Assembly (NCBI RefSeq): GCF_028826105.1
Contig: NZ_JAQGPL010000001.1
Span: 2,692,501-2,756,500 of the forward strand
From: Paenibacillus humicola
GTDB lineage: Bacteria; Bacillota; Bacilli; Paenibacillales; Paenibacillaceae
Reading direction: 5' to 3'
DNA: 64,000 bases
A program made the translations under genes and the position numbers. Shown here in pieces: positions 42,780 through 51,570 of the stretch. The notes beneath the pieces are model-generated. The model ran no database searches and was not told the DNA's origin. It saw only the letters and a list, made by a program, of their open reading frames with translations. Within the stretch, counting starts at the first letter, position 1. Each line of letters opens with the position of its first letter.

Positions 42780-43571
42780 TTATGATTTAACGGCTTCGGA
42801 CTCTTCGAACGCTTTCGGATTTTCCGTCCAGGGCAGCATGCCGAGCAGCATTTGGCGAAGGCGGGTGCTCGCTTTCGACTTCAGCGCCTCGGACGGCTCG
42901 TAGCCGGGCCATGTTCGAAGGAACGAAGGAGCATAATTATAAATGAGCGAACGGCGGGTATTTTCCGTGTAATTATTGAGCGCGGAATGATACGTATACC
43001 CGTTGAAGACAACCGCGGTTCCGGCTTTTACATTCATGCGCACATGCCCGGGCATATCCTCCTGCTTCTCCACCTTCGGCAGCTGCTCGTTCATCATATT
43101 CGCGCTTCCGGGCAGGAAGGCGAGACAGCCGCCGTCGTAATGGACGTCGGAGAGGAAGTAGAACACTTTTGCCATAAAAGGGACTTTTTTCTCGTTTACA
43201 TAGAGCAGAGTGCCCGTATCCCGGTGCCAATTCGTATGCGCTTCCTTCTGCGGGGGTTTGATCAGGCCGTCATTGTCGATCATAACGAAGGAATCGCCGA
43301 GGATATCGCGCAAAATCGACATCATCCGCCTGTTTTCCATCAATTCCAGCAGGGCGTCGTCGTATTCGATCACACCGCATACCTGCTGAACGTTTTGCAG
43401 CTGGCCGGAGGCCGGATTCGTGCCGCCTTTGGTTTCCCATGCCTTGAAGGCGTTGTCCAGCCTCTCGTTATAATAGCTCACCTCGCCGGCATCAAGAAAC
43501 TGCTCCAGAACCAGGTAACCGTCGCGTTCCCAGATAAGCTTCTGTTCGATTGTCAGTCCGTGCAGCGCCAT
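42780..43571 (-). CDS. Second PhyH-family Fe(II)/2-oxoglutarate dioxygenase
   Basis: 263 residues from the ATG at 43571, which has GGAGGAGG eight bases upstream; a start six codons earlier would lie over that site. The iron ligands are His and Asp in NWHRDTGTLLY and the distal His in YTYHSALNN; the 2-oxoglutarate Arg is probably in NTRRSLIYNY. This subgroup includes ectoine hydroxylase-like and PhyH enzymes of sugar and phosphonate metabolism. Substrate unknown. It lies in the sugar-acid gene region, near the divergent epimerase. Confidence 0.87.
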   Translation of the reverse strand: MALHGLTIEQKLIWERDGYLVLEQFLDAGEVSYYNERLDNAFKAWETKGGTNPASGQLQNVQQVCGVIEYDDALLELMENRRMMSILRDILGDSFVMIDNDGLIKPPQKEAHTNWHRDTGTLLYVNEKKVPFMAKVFYFLSDVHYDGGCLAFLPGSANMMNEQLPKVEKQEDMPGHVRMNVKAGTAVVFNGYTYHSALNNYTENTRRSLIYNYAPSFLRTWPGYEPSEALKSKASTRLRQMLLGMLPWTENPKAFEESEAVKS

Positions 43572-43609
43572 ACCGCATTCCTCCTCCAATTATTGCGCTT
43601 CTACCATTT

Positions 43610-43638
43610 ATTATAATGGTTGTTATTCTTGTATAGAA
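43610..43638 (-). promoter_or_regulatory. Probable promoter of the second dioxygenase gene
   Basis: On the minus strand TTCTAT and TATAAT are 17 bases apart. The poor -35 suggests that an activator such as the neighbouring AraC regulator is needed. Confidence 0.45.
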
Positions 43639-43856
43639 AGCGCATTCTTGCTCAATAAACACCAAAAGTTGCGGTTCTGCGCGAATTGAAAAGCGGATGC
43701 GGCTGCCGCCCAGCATATGAGCCGTTCCCGCAGGTCGAAGCCGGGGGGCCTTTATTTTTCCCTTTTCAATTTGTAGCGTTTCCGCTTAATATATAGGATA
43801 AGTATGTTGGTGTTTTATTAATGGGTTTCCCACACTACAAGGCAAAGGAGTTTTAT

Positions 43857-44813
43857 ATGCGGTATGTAATTATAGGCGGCAGCGGGCATGTCGGGACGTA
43901 TATGATTCCGCAATTGGTGCGGCTCGGTCACGAGGTGATCAACGTCAGCAGGGGAGCGAGGGAGCCGTATCGTCCGGACGCGGCCTGGACGGACGTGCGG
44001 CATGTTTCCGCCGATCGGACGGCGGAAGAAGCGGACGGCACGTTCGGGCGAAAAATCGCCGCCCTTCAGCCGGACGTCGTCATCGACATGATCTGCTTCA
44101 AGCCGGAGAGCGCAGCTCTGATGGTTGAGGCGCTGCATGGGGAGGTCCAGCATTATATTTCCTGCGGCACCATCTGGGTGCACGGACCGAGCGTATCGGT
44201 GCCGACTACCGAGGAAGCGCCGCGGAGGCCGTTCGGCGAGTACGGCATTTTGAAAGCGGAAATCGAAGGCTTCCTGCTGGACCGCGCCAGAAGGAAAGGC
44301 TTCCCGGCGACCGTCCTGCATCCGGGTCATATCGTCGGTCCGGGGTGGGCGCCGCTGAATCCTGCCGGTCATTTCAATCCGCAGGTGTTCTCCCGGCTGG
44401 CGAAGGGGGAGGAGGTCGACATCCCGAACTTCGGCCTGGAGACGATCCATCACGTTCACGCCGAAGATGTCGCGCAGGCTTTCGTCAAGGCATCGCAATG
44501 CTGGAGCGCTGCGGTCGGCGAAAGCTTTCACGTCGTCTCCCCGGCGGCTTTGACGCTGCGAGGATATGCGGAAGCCGTCGCGTCCTGGTTCGGCCGGGAG
44601 GCTAATATGCGCTTCGAGCCGTTCGAATCGCTGAAGGACAAGCTGTCCGAGCAGGAGGCGCGAAGCGTTTGGGATCATATCGCGCACAGCCCGAACTGCA
44701 GCATCGGCAAGGCGCGGCGGCTGTTCGGCTACGAACCGCGTTATTCTTCGCTGGAAGCGGTCAGGGAATCGCTCGATTGGCTCATCGATCAGGGTCAGGT
44801 AGAGATCGGCTAA
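43857..44813 (+). CDS. NAD-dependent epimerase/dehydratase family protein
   Basis: 318 residues from the ATG at 43857 (AAAGGAG upstream). The Rossmann motif is YVIIGGSGHVGTYMI. The catalytic region is unusual for an extended SDR: the strand ISCGTIWVHGPS has Ser and Thr, and a Tyr and Lys are found later in FGEYGILKAE, the likely YxxxK pair. It should act on a nucleotide sugar or sugar acid with NAD(P). It is divergent from the PhyH gene and is the last gene of the catabolic region. Confidence 0.87.
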   Translation: MRYVIIGGSGHVGTYMIPQLVRLGHEVINVSRGAREPYRPDAAWTDVRHVSADRTAEEADGTFGRKIAALQPDVVIDMICFKPESAALMVEALHGEVQHYISCGTIWVHGPSVSVPTTEEAPRRPFGEYGILKAEIEGFLLDRARRKGFPATVLHPGHIVGPGWAPLNPAGHFNPQVFSRLAKGEEVDIPNFGLETIHHVHAEDVAQAFVKASQCWSAAVGESFHVVSPAALTLRGYAEAVASWFGREANMRFEPFESLKDKLSEQEARSVWDHIAHSPNCSIGKARRLFGYEPRYSSLEAVRESLDWLIDQGQVEIG

Positions 44814-45205
44814 TAAGAATAAAAGGACTGGCACTTTGCCCGGAGCTGTGGTACAGTTTGCTTATCAGGAAAGGAGGTGCGTCAACATTAGTACTCATAT
44901 GTTGAACGCGTCCTTTACCCGATCTGCTGCAATCTAAAGAACCGGTTTCGGCAGAGGCGCGGGATGCGGATCAAAGCAACAAATTAGCGCCGCGGGTGCG
45001 CCGTCTTCGGACGGCACGGGAGATCGCCGCGTTCGGCCGCCGGCCGGACGCCGGCGGTCTTCTTGTTTATACGGGCGCATTTCAAACGGCAAACGTCCTG
45101 CCGTTCAATATGTTCGCTTCGGCGGATATCGGGCTTGGCTTCCGCAGCGACAACCGGCAGCCTCGATTCGGCAGGCGTCTGCGGAATGAATGGCCCGGCT
45201 GTGGC
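44814..45205. other. Gene-free stretch with a sequestered ribosome site and hairpins
   Basis: A strong GGAAAGGAGGTG at 44868-44879 is followed directly by an inverted repeat (GCGTCAACAT / ATGTTGAACGC, 44879-44909) and a 12-codon frame that ends at once. Further hairpins with GC-rich stems lie at 44995-45020 and 45042-45062. I see no real gene here. Confidence 0.5.
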
Positions 45206-45901
45206 TTACTTCTTGCCGTTTACGAATGCTGCTGCGGCTGCGCTCAGCCGGGCTTTCATCGTGTTGTATTGGGTCTGCGTAATTTTTTTGTTTTTCAGCT
45301 GCGTATCCAGCGCCGTCAATTTCGATTTTACGAGCGTGTCGACCACCTTCTGGACGGCAACGCCTTTCGCTTTGGCGATTGCGGCAAGCGTCTTGCCCGC
45401 GGAAAGCTCCTTTTGCAGCTCCGTTTTCGTCGTGCCCAGCAGCTTGGCAAGCTCGTCCGTAGCGGCAAAAGCGCGGCCGCCCGCATGACCGGTCATTGTT
45501 CCGTTAACGGATTTTTCGGCCATGTTGGTCAGCTGCTGGCTCATCTTGTTGAATTGAGCCTGTGTAATCTTTTTGCTCTTGAGCAGATCTTCCAGCCGGG
45601 CTTTCCGGTCCTTCACCAGCAGATCGGTCACCTTTTGCGCGGAAATGCCTTTGGCTTTGGCGATTGCGGCAAGGGATTTGCCCGAAGCGAGTTCCTTCTG
45701 CAGCTCCGCCGTTGTCATGCCGAGAAGCTTGGCCAGCTCATCGTTCGCCATGCTCATTCCGCCTGCCCGAACGCTTCCGCCGCTCCAGGTATTCGTCTGG
45801 TGCTGCGCCGCCGCGGCAAAGACCGACTGACCGGTGACGATACCAGAGCCCATGAGCAGGGCTGCGGCCATAAACGCCGCAATGGTGCTTGTACGTTTCA
45901 T
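45206..45901 (-). CDS. Secreted protein with two 81-residue tandem repeats
   Basis: 231 residues with AAAGGCGGAG upstream of the ATG. A signal peptide covers residues 1 to about 30 (AAALLMGSGIVTGQSVFAAA), with no lipobox or cell-wall anchor. Residues 54-134 and 149-229 repeat each other at 81 residues: each starts DELAKLLG, continues with ELQKEL and GK.LAAIAKAKG, and ends near VNG. Within each unit a short helix-turn-helix-like LAAIAKAKG motif recurs. The protein should be released to the cell surface; its function is unknown. Confidence 0.8.
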   Translation of the reverse strand: MKRTSTIAAFMAAALLMGSGIVTGQSVFAAAAQHQTNTWSGGSVRAGGMSMANDELAKLLGMTTAELQKELASGKSLAAIAKAKGISAQKVTDLLVKDRKARLEDLLKSKKITQAQFNKMSQQLTNMAEKSVNGTMTGHAGGRAFAATDELAKLLGTTKTELQKELSAGKTLAAIAKAKGVAVQKVVDTLVKSKLTALDTQLKNKKITQTQYNTMKARLSAAAAAFVNGKK

Positions 45902-46122
45902 TTAGCTCCGCCTTTCTATGACTTGATTGGGAATACATTCCAATCGTAGCGGGGTTAAATGAAGAGGGCGTGAACAGCAGATGAATTTCAATTGAATTTT
46001 TTGGACATTCGGGATGAGGAAGAAGCCTGGGAGCGAGCCGGTTTTGCCCCGGCCTGCCGGTTTCCGATGAATGACGATCCCATACATGCTGCGATTATCG
46101 CAAAGGACAGGGGGAGGCTGCG

Positions 46123-47058
46123 ATGCTGAAACAGAAGCTGCTGAACAGGCAGCCGGGCATTTTAACGTATGGAATGACTCCGCCGAAGGCGGTTTATACG
46201 CCGGACAAAATCGCGGAAATTGCGCAGAAGCAGCTGGCGCGGATCGAAGCTCTCCCCATCGACGCGCTGCTGCTTTATGACGTTCAGGAAGAGGCTGACC
46301 GCGCGGCGGAGCAGGAGAGGCCGTTTCCGTACCTGCCGATGGTGGATCCTTCGCAATACGGGGACCTGTATTTTCGCGGGCTGCCCGTTCCGCAAATTAT
46401 CTACCGCTGTGTCGGCAAATATACCGAAGCCCGGCTCGAAGAATGGATCAAGGCCAATTCGGAGCATGACAAATATGCCGTTTATGTCGGCGCATCGTCA
46501 AGCAACCAGGAGGTCCATCTCGATGTCGCGTCGGCCGCCCGGCTGAGCAAGCGCGTGCAGCCGGATTTTCATTTCGGCGGCGTGGTGATACCCGAGCGGC
46601 ATACGAAGAAGCAGGATGAACACCTGCGGGTGGTGAACAAGATCCGTGACGGGTGCAGCTTTTTCGTTTCGCAGGCGACCTATAACGTCGAAGCGTCGAA
46701 AAACTTTTTGTCCGACTATTATTACACCTGCACGAATAACGGAATCGTAATGGCGCCCGTCTTGTTCAATCTTGCGCCTTGCGGTTCCGCGAAAACGCTG
46801 GAATTTATGAAGTGGCTCGGCATCAGCATCCCAAAATGGCTGGAAAACGAGTTGAAATATTCGAGCGATGTGCTGGACAAATCGCTTGTTCTCGCCCGGC
46901 AGCTCTTCGAGGAGCTGCTCGATTTCAGCCTGGAGAAAGGCATTCCCATCGGCTGCAGCGTCGAAAGCGTCTCCACGCGGAAGGTGGAAATCGAGGCGTC
47001 CGTGCAGCTCGTCCGGGATATTAAAAGCTTGTTCGACCGCAAATTGCCGTCCGCTTGA
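46123..47058 (+). CDS. Methylenetetrahydrofolate reductase-like protein
   Basis: 311 residues, GGGGAGG upstream. The barrel fits the MetF/MTHFR family in the GGVVIPERH motif, the GCSFFVSQATY segment and the APVLFNLAPCGSAKTLEFM block. It lacks parts of the usual N-terminus with the folate-contacting Glu, so it may have a different substrate. No methionine-cycle gene is adjacent. It could be a folate or tetrahydropterin reductase, or a non-folate enzyme of the same fold. I rate the family assignment as good, the reaction as open. Confidence 0.7.
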   Translation: MLKQKLLNRQPGILTYGMTPPKAVYTPDKIAEIAQKQLARIEALPIDALLLYDVQEEADRAAEQERPFPYLPMVDPSQYGDLYFRGLPVPQIIYRCVGKYTEARLEEWIKANSEHDKYAVYVGASSSNQEVHLDVASAARLSKRVQPDFHFGGVVIPERHTKKQDEHLRVVNKIRDGCSFFVSQATYNVEASKNFLSDYYYTCTNNGIVMAPVLFNLAPCGSAKTLEFMKWLGISIPKWLENELKYSSDVLDKSLVLARQLFEELLDFSLEKGIPIGCSVESVSTRKVEIEASVQLVRDIKSLFDRKLPSA

Positions 47059-47964
47059 TCAATCGGTGTTCAAGGGACGGGCGGAAGCCCGTTCATTCGG
47101 GAGAGACGGCTTCTGCTTCAGGATGAGAAACAGGAAAACGCCCAGCAGAACGAGCAGGCCTCCGGCAATTTGCCAGCCGACAACGCTCTCGCCCAGCAGC
47201 CAGGCCGCAAGCGCGGTCGCCCCGACCGGTTCGCCTAATACGCTCATCGAGATCGTCGTGGCATTGATGTAGTTTAAAAGCCAGTTATTAATGACATGGG
47301 CCATCGTCGGAACGATCGCCAGCAGGAGAAAGATGCCCCAGTTCCGCGCCGAGTAGCCGCCGAACGCGCTGCCTGCGATGACGTTGTAGACGGTTAAAAA
47401 CAAAGCTGCGCTCAGAAAGACGCAGAAGCTGTAAATCCAGTGCGACACTTTCTTCACAATGCTTTGCCCGATAAACAAGTAGCCGACCACGGCAACAACG
47501 CTGAGAAAAGAACTGATGTCGCCGAGGATCGCGCTGCGGCCGACGCCGAGATCCCCCCAGCCGATCATCATCGCTCCGGCGGTGGCGATGCCCATCGTCA
47601 CAAGCGCCGCGGCAGTCGTCCGTTCTTTAAACAGGAAAAAGCCGCCGATCAGCGAGACGATCGGCTGCAGGGCGAGAATGATCGTGGAGTTGGCCACGGT
47701 CGTCAGCTTCAGCGATTCGAACCACAGCGCAAAATGCATCGCCAGAAAAAAGCCGGAGCAGAGGAGGAACAGCCGCTCCTTACCGGCGATTTTTTTGAAT
47801 TCCGCGCGTTTTTTCCATACAATCGGTAACATGAGGATACTGGCGAACAGCATGCGGTACATACTTAAGACGGTGGACGGCGCATCGGACCATTTGACGA
47901 AGATCGCCGAAAATGAAATCGCGACCAGCGCAACGGCGAGCGGAAAAGCGAGCGATTTTTTCAT
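47059..47964 (-). CDS. EamA/DMT-family transporter
   Basis: 301 residues with ten hydrophobic helices arranged as two EamA units, each of about 145 residues. AGGGGAA precedes the ATG on the minus strand. Family members export amino acids, nucleotides or metabolites. The gene ends one base after the convergent MTHFR-like gene. The C-terminus is a hydrophilic tail. Substrate unknown. Confidence 0.9.
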   Translation of the reverse strand: MKKSLAFPLAVALVAISFSAIFVKWSDAPSTVLSMYRMLFASILMLPIVWKKRAEFKKIAGKERLFLLCSGFFLAMHFALWFESLKLTTVANSTIILALQPIVSLIGGFFLFKERTTAAALVTMGIATAGAMMIGWGDLGVGRSAILGDISSFLSVVAVVGYLFIGQSIVKKVSHWIYSFCVFLSAALFLTVYNVIAGSAFGGYSARNWGIFLLLAIVPTMAHVINNWLLNYINATTISMSVLGEPVGATALAAWLLGESVVGWQIAGGLLVLLGVFLFLILKQKPSLPNERASARPLNTD

Positions 47965-48077
47965 GGTTTTCCCCTATCCCGGATTCATGCACAACCTGTC
48001 TTATCCATTGTCTACGATTTGCGGAAAATGTACAATCCCATCCGCCATCCATTCGATGTGCAAAGGAACGGTCCGTT

Positions 48078-48788
48078 ATGCCGGAAAAGCTGGATGAAAC
48101 GATGCCCGATCGGATCGCATTTTTTCTGATCGCAGGGGTTTATACTTCGCCGGATTTCATGGAAGCGCTGGGAGGCGAGCTTGTGCGCCGCGCCCGGCAG
48201 GCGGGCATTGCCGGCATCCATTCCAGGCTGCTGTTCCCGTATGGCGATTGGGGACGAAGCCTGCTGGGCCAGCTGCGGGAAGTCCGCCGCGATCTGAACC
48301 TTTCCATGCGGAAGCGCGCACGATCCGTCGGGGGGCAGTTCGTCCTGCGGGAGACGGCGGAATACCGGGACGGCTGGCGTATCGTCCTAATCGGGCACAG
48401 CGCCGGCGGATTGGCGGCCGTGCATGCACTGGAGCTGCTGAAATCGCGCAAGCCGCTGGCGGACTGCCGCGTCGTTCAGATCGGCTCGCCGAAATGCCGG
48501 ATTCCCGACGGGCTTCGTTCGAGCGTCGGCTATTTGTATGCCGCCGGCCCGCAGGGCGGAATCCGGGATCCCGTCTGCCGCCTGGGAACCTGGGGCGGAT
48601 GGGAGCGGGGGCGCTTCCGCGGGCCGGTCTGGAACCGCCGGCTATACAGGCCCGGCCGCGTCGTACCGCTGCAGCTGATCGGCGGGCATGCGGACTATTT
48701 TCGCGACCATCGGCCTTACCTGAACGGCGCCGGCGTCACGAATCTGGATGTCACCGTCGACGCCTTTTGGCCGCTGATTCTCCCATAA
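48078..48788 (+). CDS. Alpha/beta-hydrolase-like protein, lipase-type nucleophile
   Basis: 236 residues from the ATG at 48078 (AAAGGA upstream). The sequence has IAFFLIAGVYTSPDF at the start and the nucleophile elbow GHSAGGLAAV with Ser around residue 106. A late His (GGHADYF) could complete a triad. The family is not assigned; the length and spacing suggest a small lipase/esterase-type hydrolase. It is just before the promoter of the FtsH-like gene and convergent with nothing, so likely a single gene. Confidence 0.75.
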   Translation: MPEKLDETMPDRIAFFLIAGVYTSPDFMEALGGELVRRARQAGIAGIHSRLLFPYGDWGRSLLGQLREVRRDLNLSMRKRARSVGGQFVLRETAEYRDGWRIVLIGHSAGGLAAVHALELLKSRKPLADCRVVQIGSPKCRIPDGLRSSVGYLYAAGPQGGIRDPVCRLGTWGGWERGRFRGPVWNRRLYRPGRVVPLQLIGGHADYFRDHRPYLNGAGVTNLDVTVDAFWPLILP

Positions 48789-48796
48789 AAAATGTG

Positions 48797-48825
48797 TTGA
48801 CGGGTCTCCGATTGCATAATAGAAT
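48797..48825 (+). promoter_or_regulatory. Sigma-A promoter for the FtsH-like gene
   Basis: TTGACG (48797-48802) and TAGAAT (48820-48825) are separated by 17 bases, about 30 bases before the start codon. Confidence 0.7.
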
Positions 48826-48855
48826 GGTGCAAACTGTCCAAAAGGATGTGGAGCC

Positions 48856-50586
48856 ATGAGGAGATATCGTTGGATCAAATGGCGTGCATTCCTCCTGTGG
48901 CTTGCGGCTCTCATCGCAGTAGGCGTGCTGTGGTATTTGGGAGGCAAGTATTCCTTAGGGATCGCGATCAGCATTGCGAGCGTCGCTTTTCAGCTGCTTT
49001 TTGCCATCTTGTTCATCATCATTCAATTCGCGGCCATGTTCTGGTTTTTGGCCCGGGGACGGACGTACTGGATATTGCCGGGGGAAACCGGCGCGACCTG
49101 GGACGATTACCGCGGCAACCCGGAAATTGTCGAGAACGCCAAACGGATCGTTACGCTGCTGAAGGGCGTGAAAGAGTTCAAGGACATGGGCGGCGAGGCG
49201 ATCCGCGGCTTCTTGCTCTGCGGACCTCCGGGAACGGGCAAATCGTATCTGGCGCAGGTGATCGCCAACGAAGCGGAGGTTCCGTTCGCGTACGCGTCCG
49301 CTCCCAGCTTTCAAAATATGTTTTTCGGCGTCGGCAACTTGAAGGTGATGCGGCTTTACAAGAAAGCGCGCAAGCTGGCGCAGGTGTACGGCGCGTGCAT
49401 CATTTTTATTGACGAAATCGACGCGATCGGCGTCAAACGGCAGAATGGCAGCGGAGGCGGCATGATGGGCATGATGGGCGGCGGCTCGGGCCTGCTCAAT
49501 GAGCTTCTCCTGCAGATGGATCCGCCGAATCTGGACGGTTCCCGCTTCGCCAGGTTCCTGCGCGCGCTCGGGCTGCGGCGCAGGAAGGCCGAACGGCCGG
49601 CAGTGCTGACGGTCGCCGCCACGAACCTGCCCGACGTGCTCGATCCCGCATTGCTTCGGCCCGGCCGTTTCGACCGGCAGCTTTGGGTCGATTCGCCGGA
49701 TTACGACGGGCGGGTGGACGTGTTCGACTATTATTTGCAGAAGGTCAAACGGGACCGGACGCTGACGCCGGAACGCGCCGCGCTCGATACGATCGGCTAC
49801 AGCCCGGCGCAAATCAAGCATATCGTCAACGAATCGGTCGTCATCGCCCACCAGCGCGGCGCGCAGATGGCTGGCTACGAAGATTTCCGCGCAGCCATGG
49901 AGACGTACGAGTGGGGGCTCAAGCAGCCGCTGCGCTCCATGAGTGAGGACGAAAAACGGAACGTCGCTTACCACGAGGCTGGACATGCAGTCGCCCAATA
50001 CTTGCTGAAGCCTCACGAACGGGTTTGGAAGGTGACCATTATTCGCCGCGGCGGAGCGCTCGGCCTTGCGGCCACGAAGCCGACGCACGAACGGTACAAC
50101 CGGAGCGACAGCGAGATGCTGGCGGAAATTCAGGTCTGCCTGGCGGCCAGAGCCGTAGAGGAGGAGTTTCTCGGCAAGAAATTGAACGGCGTCACCTCCG
50201 ATTTGCAGCAGGCAACGCTCATCGCCGGCTCCTATCTCGGCATGGTCGGCATGGGCGACGAGCTGTTCAGCTTCCGGGCTGCAGGCGGCCAGGGCGACTC
50301 GCTCAAAGCGCTGCGGCCGAAGATCAACGAGCTGCTGAAGGACCAGATGCTCCAGGTGAAGGAGCTGGTGCGGGAGCATGCCGAGCTCGTGCACGCCATA
50401 GCGGAGGAGCTCCTGCTCCGGGGCGATTTGACGGGCGAGGAGATCGAGGACATTTACGTGCGGATGTACGGACACACCCGGCCTGAGCCGCAGGCGGTGA
50501 AATCACACGCGCAGCTCGATTCGATTTCCCAGATCGCCGCGGCGAAGGAACCGGAGGATGCAGGAGATCCGGAACCGACGTCTTAA
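48856..50586 (+). CDS. FtsH-like membrane AAA+ zinc metalloprotease with no extracytoplasmic domain
   Basis: 576 residues. Two membrane helices (about 11-29 and 34-66) are joined by only about four residues, whereas FtsH has a domain of some 75 residues there. The AAA+ core has Walker A GPPGTGKS (123-130), pore motif MFFGVG, Walker B IIFIDEID (182-189) and a normal second region of homology (ATNLPDVLDPALLRPGRFDR). A Gly/Met-rich stretch and a basic insert of about 20 residues follow Walker B. The protease domain has HEAGH (373-377) and the third zinc ligand Asp449 in TSDLQQAT, so it should be active. It is a paralogue-type enzyme, and the housekeeping ftsH must lie elsewhere. Confidence 0.88.
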   Translation: MRRYRWIKWRAFLLWLAALIAVGVLWYLGGKYSLGIAISIASVAFQLLFAILFIIIQFAAMFWFLARGRTYWILPGETGATWDDYRGNPEIVENAKRIVTLLKGVKEFKDMGGEAIRGFLLCGPPGTGKSYLAQVIANEAEVPFAYASAPSFQNMFFGVGNLKVMRLYKKARKLAQVYGACIIFIDEIDAIGVKRQNGSGGGMMGMMGGGSGLLNELLLQMDPPNLDGSRFARFLRALGLRRRKAERPAVLTVAATNLPDVLDPALLRPGRFDRQLWVDSPDYDGRVDVFDYYLQKVKRDRTLTPERAALDTIGYSPAQIKHIVNESVVIAHQRGAQMAGYEDFRAAMETYEWGLKQPLRSMSEDEKRNVAYHEAGHAVAQYLLKPHERVWKVTIIRRGGALGLAATKPTHERYNRSDSEMLAEIQVCLAARAVEEEFLGKKLNGVTSDLQQATLIAGSYLGMVGMGDELFSFRAAGGQGDSLKALRPKINELLKDQMLQVKELVREHAELVHAIAEELLLRGDLTGEEIEDIYVRMYGHTRPEPQAVKSHAQLDSISQIAAAKEPEDAGDPEPTS

Positions 50587-50605
50587 AACTATATTGCAGA
50601 TGAAT

Positions 50606-50649
50606 GAATCGCCCTCCGCTTGGCCGTCTTGGCCGGGCGGAGGGCGATT
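50606..50649. terminator. Strong hairpin between the FtsH-like gene and the LysR gene
   Basis: ATCGCCCTCCGC pairs with GCGGAGGGCGAT (12 bp). It lacks a T tract, so it may be a structural end for both convergent transcripts. Confidence 0.55.
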
Positions 50650-50664
50650 GTCGCATCGTGCTTG

Positions 50665-51570
50665 TTATTCGGTCCGCCCCGGGGGCAGCGGCCCCTGCAC
50701 CAGATCGATAAACCGTCCGGCGCTGCTGGACAGCGGCATGTTGCGCATCGTCATAATGCCTACATGAGACGGGGGAAGCCGAACGTCCAGCGAAATTTCG
50801 AAAAGCGAGCCCTCGTCCAGCTCCTTCTTGACGAACTCTCTTGTCACATACGAGATGCCGAGCCCCTTGCGGGCGAACTCGATCAGCAGATCGACGCTGC
50901 CGACCTCGATTTCGGGCTTCAGCGTAAACCCGTAGTTTTGAAACAATTCCGTAATGGCCATCCGTACCCGGCTGTTGCGTGAAAACAGGATCACGGGGTA
51001 CTGGAGCAGCTTGTCGAGCGACAGAACCTTGTCCTTCAGCTCGGCATATCGAGCCCCGGCGACGAAGCAGTCCTGCAGCTGAAAGCTCTCCTTCACCTCC
51101 AACTGGGAATCGACGATCGGCATGCGGACGACGCCGAGGTCGATCCGGCCTTCCTTCAGAAACGATATGATTTCCGGCGTCGTGCCGTGATTGAGATGAA
51201 GGCGGATGCCGGGATGAGTCCGGTGGAATTCCTCCAGGAACGGCAGCAAATAATGCTTAAACAGCGAATCGCTCCCGCCGATCCGCAGCTCGCCGCTGTC
51301 CAGATTTTTCAGCGCGGCCATTTTCTCCTCGGCAAGCGAGATCAGAATTTGGGATTGCTCGATATACGAGTATAGGATCGCCCCCTCCGGGGTCAGCGAA
51401 ACGCCCTTGGAATTCCGGTAAAACAAAGTGAGGCCGAAGCTGTCCTCGAGCTGCTTGATGGCATGGCTGACGCTCGGCTGAGTGAGATAAAGCGCTTTGG
51501 CGGCTTGGGTAAGGCTGCCCGTCTTTGCGGCCCAATAAAAAACCTTATATAATTCGTAATTGTTGTTCAT
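50665..51570 (-). CDS. LysR-family regulator, divergent from zwf
   Basis: 301 residues. The N-terminal HTH is typical (YKVFYWAAKTGSLTQAAKAL, then YLTQPSVSHAIKQLEDSFGL), and a periplasmic-binding-like effector domain follows (about 90-290). It is transcribed away from the zwf-tkt-tal-gnd cluster, and the gap of 185 bases holds a GTAATTAC palindrome (51638-51645), so it may regulate that cluster. The inducer could be a sugar phosphate. No other LysR gene is close. Confidence 0.9.
   Translation of the reverse strand: MNNNYELYKVFYWAAKTGSLTQAAKALYLTQPSVSHAIKQLEDSFGLTLFYRNSKGVSLTPEGAILYSYIEQSQILISLAEEKMAALKNLDSGELRIGGSDSLFKHYLLPFLEEFHRTHPGIRLHLNHGTTPEIISFLKEGRIDLGVVRMPIVDSQLEVKESFQLQDCFVAGARYAELKDKVLSLDKLLQYPVILFSRNSRVRMAITELFQNYGFTLKPEIEVGSVDLLIEFARKGLGISYVTREFVKKELDEGSLFEISLDVRLPPSHVGIMTMRNMPLSSSAGRFIDLVQGPLPPGRTE

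Noticed and set aside
44828..44850. TGGCAC followed by TTGC, resembling a sigma-54 promoter.
   Set aside because: The spacing between the two elements is wrong for sigma-54 and no activator gene is nearby.
48955..50475. Long minus-strand frame across the FtsH-like gene (506 codons).
   Set aside because: Arg/His-rich with no domain; the plus strand has all AAA+ and protease motifs.
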